From Desulfobacteraceae bacterium (GTDB taxonomy: Bacteria > Desulfobacterota > Desulfobacteria > Desulfobacterales > JAABSP01), in NCBI GenBank assembly GCA_011390345.1, contig JAABSP010000035.1, positions 1-54,806 on the forward strand: DNA of 54,806 nucleotides, given 5' to 3'. The notes beneath the pieces are model-generated. The model was not told where the DNA came from. It worked only from the letters and a program-made list of their open reading frames with translations, and did no database searches. A program made the translations under genes and the position numbers. This document shows, piece by piece, positions 51,284 to 54,806 of this stretch; within the stretch, counting starts at the first letter, position 1, and each line of letters opens with the position of its first letter.

Positions 51284-52102
51284 ATGACATCTGAAACCTT
51301 CTATCTTGTTGAAAAAAAGCCGCCAATCGCCTGGGTCTATCTCAACCGGCCCCAAAAGAAGAACGCGATGAACCCGCCGGCATGGAAGGATTCCCCGGCC
51401 ATCTTCGAGGATCTGGACAATGACCCCGAAATCCGTGCGGTGATCCTTGCCGGAAAGGGCGAGGCATTCTGTGCCGGCATCGATCTGCTCTCCATGGCTA
51501 AGGAGATCCCGGAGCTGATGGAAAAGCAGAAGGGCGGGGTCAAATGGCGTCTGATCACCAGGATCGAAGCGCTTCAGCGGACCATGAGCTGCATTTCGGA
51601 ATGCCGAAAGCCGGTGATCGCCGCGATCCACGGCCATTGCATCGGCGCGGGGCTCAACATGGCCGCGGCCTGCGACATCCGGCTATGCAGTGCCGATGCC
51701 AGCTTCTGTTTAAAGGAGGCCGCGGTCGGCTTTGTGGCCGATGTGGGGGTATTGCAGCGCCTCCCTCGGATCGTGGGGCAGGGGATCACCAGAGAACTGG
51801 CATTCACGGCAAAGTCTATCGGCGCCGCGCGTGCAAAGGAGATCCTGCTGGTCAACGAGGTCTTTTTGAGCCGGGAGGAACTCTTTGGGGCCGCGGAGAA
51901 GATGGCGCAGGAGATCGCGGAGAACGCGCCCGTGGCGGTGCAGGCCGCAAAGGATGTTCTCAACTACAGCATGGGGAAATCGCCCCAAGAGGGGCTGCGG
52001 TATGTGGCCTCCATCAGCGCGAACATCATTCCCTCGGATGATCTCACCGAGGCCATGACCGCGTTTATGGAGAAGCGGAGGCCGGTTTTTCGGGGAGAGT
52101 AG
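51284..52102 (+). CDS. Enoyl-CoA hydratase/isomerase family protein, dienoyl-CoA-isomerase-like
   Basis: A 272-residue crotonase-fold protein. AWVYLNRPQKKNAMNPPAW and AFCAGIDLLSM form the CoA-binding start. The oxyanion hole is IHGHCIGAGLNMAAACDIRL. SFCLKEAAVGFVADVGVLQR has the glutamate and aspartate (E and D, eight residues apart) that act as acid/base in delta3,5-delta2,4-dienoyl-CoA isomerase. The residue pattern suggests the isomerase, needed to degrade odd-numbered double bonds or some aromatic intermediates, more than a hydratase. GGGGAG lies 8-10 nt before the ATG. No other beta-oxidation genes adjoin it. Confidence 0.88.
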   Translation: MTSETFYLVEKKPPIAWVYLNRPQKKNAMNPPAWKDSPAIFEDLDNDPEIRAVILAGKGEAFCAGIDLLSMAKEIPELMEKQKGGVKWRLITRIEALQRTMSCISECRKPVIAAIHGHCIGAGLNMAAACDIRLCSADASFCLKEAAVGFVADVGVLQRLPRIVGQGITRELAFTAKSIGAARAKEILLVNEVFLSREELFGAAEKMAQEIAENAPVAVQAAKDVLNYSMGKSPQEGLRYVASISANIIPSDDLTEAMTAFMEKRRPVFRGE

Positions 52103-52115
52103 CGCGGGAAAATCG

Positions 52116-52271
52116 ATGCTGGTTATGAAGGTCTTCATCTCCTATCGACGGGCGGAGAATCCCCAGGCAACCGGCCTCATCTTATATGACAAACTGATCG
52201 GGGACAAGCTGATCGGGATTTAGGGGCAGAAGAACATTTTCAAGGATTTGGATTTCATCAGCATACGCTGA
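52116..52271 (+). pseudogene. Truncated TIR-domain gene
   Basis: MLVMKVFISYRRAENPQATG and LILYDKL form the N-terminal strand and loop of a TIR domain (VFISYRRAE). An in-frame TAG at 52221 follows, then a further TIR-like segment KNIFKDLDFISI, then a TGA. The catalytic glutamate region is missing. A TIR domain is about 130 residues, so this is a nonfunctional relic. It starts just after the crotonase gene. Confidence 0.75.
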
Positions 52272-52294
52272 AGAGGCCCAAGACAGCGATCGTA

Positions 52295-53080
52295 TCATCT
52301 CCGCCAGTCTTTCAGGTTATATCGACCAAGGATCTCATCGAGCCTTCCGGATTTCCGCATCTCTTCGATGCCCTGGGAAAGCCATGCAGCATACTTTTTT
52401 GCATCCGGAATCCGGGGAGAAAATCCGATATAGGCTTTTTTGGGGGCTACCACCTGGCCTGCGGATTTGAGCTGATCCTTCACCCCCATTTCCGCTGCCG
52501 TGTACAAGAAGACCGGCGGGGACTCCAGCAGCGCATCCATTCTGCCGGCCAGCACCTTCTTGATGTTCCTCTTCAGCGGTACTTCGCCGCTCGATATCTG
52601 GATTTTATTGAATTCTCCCATATTCTCCAGGATATAGTTATCGATTTTATCATTGTATGCGTAATCGTTGATCACGCCGAGTGAGATTAAGGAGAGGGAT
52701 TGGATTCCATCATAGACCCAGTCGGTATTTTTTTCCACAAAGATGGAAAAACCGATCATGGCCAGCTCTTGCTCCGGGAAGACAAAATCCGGCGCATCTT
52801 CAATATACGGGCCGATGACACCGTGGATGATGCCTTTACGGGCATGGGAGAGGGCTCTGGCCCAAGGAAGGATTTGATATTCCAGCGTATAGCCCTTTTG
52901 TTCGAAAATCTCTTTTGCCACTTCCACCATATATCCCGGCTTTTGGGAATCCGGGGTGCAGTTGAAGGGACACCAGTTGTCAGCAGCGATGATGATGCGG
53001 TTTGCATCGGCTGCATCGGCTGCAGCCGCTCCGAAAAGAAACAGGGAGATTGTAAGAAGGATGATGATCTGTTTTTGCAT
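52295..53080 (-). CDS. Periplasmic solute-binding protein (SBP_bac_3 family), orphan
   Basis: A 261-residue secreted protein. Signal peptide MQKQIIILLTISLFLFGAAA, then IIIAADNWCPFNCTPDSQKP, GYMVEVAKEIFEQKGYTLEY and PWARALSHARKGIIHGVIGP. It ends GIEEMRKSGRLDEILGRYNL. The paired cysteines in WCPFNC could form a disulfide near the ligand site. AAGGAG lies about 11 nt before the ATG at 53080. A matching 3' fragment occurs at 47951-48121. No transporter partner genes are nearby, and a promoter lies about 190 bp upstream. Confidence 0.88.
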   Translation of the reverse strand: MQKQIIILLTISLFLFGAAAADAADANRIIIAADNWCPFNCTPDSQKPGYMVEVAKEIFEQKGYTLEYQILPWARALSHARKGIIHGVIGPYIEDAPDFVFPEQELAMIGFSIFVEKNTDWVYDGIQSLSLISLGVINDYAYNDKIDNYILENMGEFNKIQISSGEVPLKRNIKKVLAGRMDALLESPPVFLYTAAEMGVKDQLKSAGQVVAPKKAYIGFSPRIPDAKKYAAWLSQGIEEMRKSGRLDEILGRYNLKDWRR

Positions 53081-53269
53081 CTGCGGAAGCTCCTTTTTTG
53101 AATTTGAGTTTTGGAAATCAGTCTGATTCAGCGATGATGAAGAAAGTGATGTATTACCCCTATGCTGCACGGCACCAGTTCAGCTCGGCCTCGGTCAGGT
53201 AGGTTCTTGGCCATCTCCACTAAGTTTTGGAGTAAGCTTGGCATCGAAACGGATGCCCGGACAGGATAA

Positions 53270-53298
53270 ATATCTCCTGATGTGGGGAGAAATGTCAA
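53270..53298 (-). promoter_or_regulatory. Sigma-70-like promoter for the solute-binding-protein gene ending at 52295
   Basis: TTGACA (53298-53293), a 17-bp spacer and AGATAT (53275-53270) on the minus strand. The ACTTGACATTT context is the same as at 50019-49991. Confidence 0.6.
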
Positions 53299-53453
53299 GT
53301 CCGATAGTTCCTTACCGGCCTTGAAGAAGGGGAGGGGGGAAAATCGCGGGACCATATCCTTTGGCTTCCTTCCTCTTGACGAGTGCCATTTCAAACAGGT
53401 ATAGCATCTGTAGCAACCGAATGGATTTCGGTTCCAAGGGAGAAGGGCTGCAA

Positions 53454-53612
53454 ATGAAGATCTTCATCTCCTATCTGCGGGGGGCAACCGCATCCCGTGC
53501 GTCAGAAGGAGCCCAATGCATGGGGCTTGTACGATATGCACAGCAATGTCCGGGAGTGGTGTCAGGACGGGACTACAATCTTGGTTTCGGTTTCGTGAGG
53601 TCTTTGGCCTGA
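53454..53612 (+). pseudogene. Decayed TIR plus formylglycine-generating-enzyme-like (SUMF1) gene
   Basis: The first codons [10 protein letters not shown] are a TIR start. After about 10 codons the sense frame shifts by one and reads [20 protein letters not shown] and [10 protein letters not shown], a clear FGE-sulfatase/SUMF1 segment. It shifts back to end [13 protein letters not shown]-stop, the usual FGE C-terminus. The TIR body and most of the FGE domain are deleted. TIR-SUMF1 fusions exist in bacteria. The fragment has a good ribosome site (GGGAGAAGG) but cannot be functional. The rest of 53083-53748 is non-coding, with one stem-loop (TCCGGAG/CTCCGGA) just downstream of the fragment. Confidence 0.75.
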
Positions 53613-53685
53613 GCCTTTTTACCCTTTTCCGGAGCCGCTCCGGATCGGGCTGAACCCCTTGAAAGGGTTGCGTCATAAACATCGG

Positions 53686-53735
53686 GTGAGTGGGTCGATT
53701 AAGGCGATTAGTGAGTGGACTCATTAGAGCGATCA
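53686..53735 (+). repeat. Two imperfect 25-bp direct repeats upstream of a solute-binding-protein gene
   Basis: Units at 53686-53710 and 53711-53735 both begin GTGAGTGG and share about 18 of 25 bases, ending just before the Shine-Dalgarno AGGAGG at 53741. They could be regulator sites or a duplication. Confidence 0.45.
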
Positions 53736-53751
53736 CATAAAGGAGGATATG

Positions 53752-54480
53752 ATGAAAACACAACACATGAAGGTATTTTTAAACGCTGCCATTCTTTTAA
53801 GCTTGATTCTTCTTTTCAATGCCGCCAATACCAGCGCGGAACCTCCCCTCAAAGTCGGGGCCAGTGATGCGCCTCCATATTATATTGTAAAGGACGACAA
53901 TGTATCCGGAATATTCGGAGAACTGATTTCAAAGATATTCGCGAAAGCAGACTTACCTTTCATCTGGAAACCCTATCCGACGAAACGGATCTACAATAGC
54001 CTGGTCCAAGGTTCGCTGGATCTCTATTTGGGCCCGCTCAAGCCGGAGTTCGAAGGGTTCAATGATTCGGTTATCCACAGTACATTCAGCCCTGTCAAAA
54101 TCGAACTGTGTTCCTATTATTTCGGGGATAAGCCGAAGATTACAAAAAAGGAGGAATTGTCGCAAAAGCGTATCCTGATTATCAACGGGTATACCTATGG
54201 AGGATTGGTAAACTATATCTTTGATCCTAAAAACAAGGTCGATTATCGGGAGATCTATTCATTTGAACAGGCCATCAAGATGCTGAAGGCCGGGAGATCG
54301 GACTATCATCTGGATTATAAAAAAACCGGTGAAATCTACATGAAAGATAATTCGGAACCGGATTTGAAGCACACCACACTTTTCAGTGTTGACCTTTATT
54401 TCATGGTTTCAAATCATACGCCCAATGCAAAAGATCTATTGGCAAAAATCAAGGCGGCCTTTCATCAGGTGAAGGAATAG
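53752..54480 (+). CDS. Periplasmic solute-binding protein (SBP_bac_3 family), orphan
   Basis: A 242-residue secreted protein. Signal peptide MKTQHMKVFLNAAILLSLIL and LFNAANTSA. The binding domain has VGASDAPPYYIVKDDNVSGI, ELISKIFAKADLPFIWKPYP and RIYNSLVQGSLDLYLGPLKP. Compared with the other two family members the Arg/Asp ligand positions differ, so the ligand is probably different. The second ATG (53752) lies 5-6 nt after AGGAGG and is preferred to the one at 53749. It ends at 54480 and no transporter genes follow in the window. Confidence 0.85.
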   Translation: MKTQHMKVFLNAAILLSLILLFNAANTSAEPPLKVGASDAPPYYIVKDDNVSGIFGELISKIFAKADLPFIWKPYPTKRIYNSLVQGSLDLYLGPLKPEFEGFNDSVIHSTFSPVKIELCSYYFGDKPKITKKEELSQKRILIINGYTYGGLVNYIFDPKNKVDYREIYSFEQAIKMLKAGRSDYHLDYKKTGEIYMKDNSEPDLKHTTLFSVDLYFMVSNHTPNAKDLLAKIKAAFHQVKE

Positions 54481-54806
54481 GTATCCGCATCGGCCCTTTA
54501 GCGAAAATGGTATTGTTTTTCTGGCGATGGGAAAAGGAGTGGGTGGACCCAGGATGAATATTGGCGGGACATTCCATGAACAACAAAAAGAAACCCCGGC
54601 AACCCTATGTCGCCGGGGCGGTTCGAAAATTAGCCTGTTTTTCCCGAGAAAAGGAATATAGGAAACCTCAAGCTAAAAAGAATTATATCATAAAATTCTC
54701 CACCATCCAAATTCTGCGGTTAAAAAGGGCAACCTACCCCCTGCTCGGCCCTGAGATCGTCGATCCTTGGCCAGATCTGGAGGCCATTATTTCGCCATCC
54801 CTTCAG
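54481..54806. other. Terminal region with a minus-strand terminator; no gene assigned
   Basis: CCCCGGC (54596-54602) and GCCGGGG (54614-54620) form a stem with an 11-nt loop. On the minus strand it is followed by TTTCTTTTTG (54595-54586), so a transcript coming from beyond the window probably ends here. Two minus-strand frames reach the window edge (one ends near 54720) but are too short to call a gene. Confidence 0.5.

Overview
The window is about 54.8 kb of one bacterial chromosome, roughly 55% GC. It is dense with multi-PAS sensor kinases, and it carries stand-alone acyl-CoA dehydrogenase and crotonase genes, a CooC-type nickel ATPase, an anaerobic (early cobalt insertion) cobalamin pathway with an exported CbiK, glycine betaine import, and a PEP-CTERM remnant. 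Together these suggest an anaerobic Desulfobacterota (sulfate-reducer-like) chromosome. No rRNA, tRNA or CRISPR was seen, so taxonomy is inference.

Region by region. (1) 1-4.9 kb, minus strand: Sir2 deacetylase (cut by the window edge), MBL-fold hydrolase, PrmA-like methyltransferase, CBS-domain protein (AcuB-like), HDAC-family deacetylase (AcuC-like) and CooC ATPase. Two unrelated deacetylases beside an AcuB-like sensor look like a protein-acetylation control cluster. (2) 5.1-12.7 kb: acyl-CoA dehydrogenase and UbiB-family kinase on plus; PAS kinase, a small membrane protein and a nuclease-fused XPD/DinG-type helicase on minus. The helicase start carries a perfect 66-bp tandem duplication. 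(3) 12.9-17.6 kb is an accessory island. It has two toxin-antitoxin modules fused tail to tail with both toxins truncated, a frameshifted gene, HicBA, and a CHAT-protease/STAND-ATPase protein cut short against a decayed IS4-family transposase. (4) 17.7-24.4 kb: an EvgS-like hybrid kinase and a ProVWX-type betaine transporter. (5) 24.7-34.6 kb is a riboswitch-controlled operon on minus: promoter, cobalamin riboswitch, terminator, cbiK, ABC permease, ABC ATPase, then an AAA ATPase plus RloB-like pair (AbiL-like defence architecture), then substrate-binding protein, cbiA, cbiC, cbiL and a Gate-domain membrane protein. The defence-like pair overlaps or abuts transport genes on both sides. (6) 34.6-47.5 kb: CNNM-type membrane protein, TPR protein, PBP1B, two PAS kinases with a shared N-terminal domain, a GIDE-domain membrane protein, and a P2-type cation ATPase with a C-terminal GxxExxY nuclease-fold domain. 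(7) 47.7-54.8 kb is a scar region. It holds three intact orphan periplasmic solute-binding proteins plus fragments of a fourth, a PEP-CTERM fragment, an orphan receiver fragment, TIR and TIR-FGE fragments, inverted repeats, a DUF6122-like membrane protein and a dienoyl-CoA-isomerase-like crotonase.

The most unusual items are the AAA-RloB pair embedded in the B12 operon, the P-type ATPase/GxxExxY fusion, the CHAT-STAND island and the Sir2/AcuB/AcuC cluster. All names come from reading motifs by eye; no search was run.
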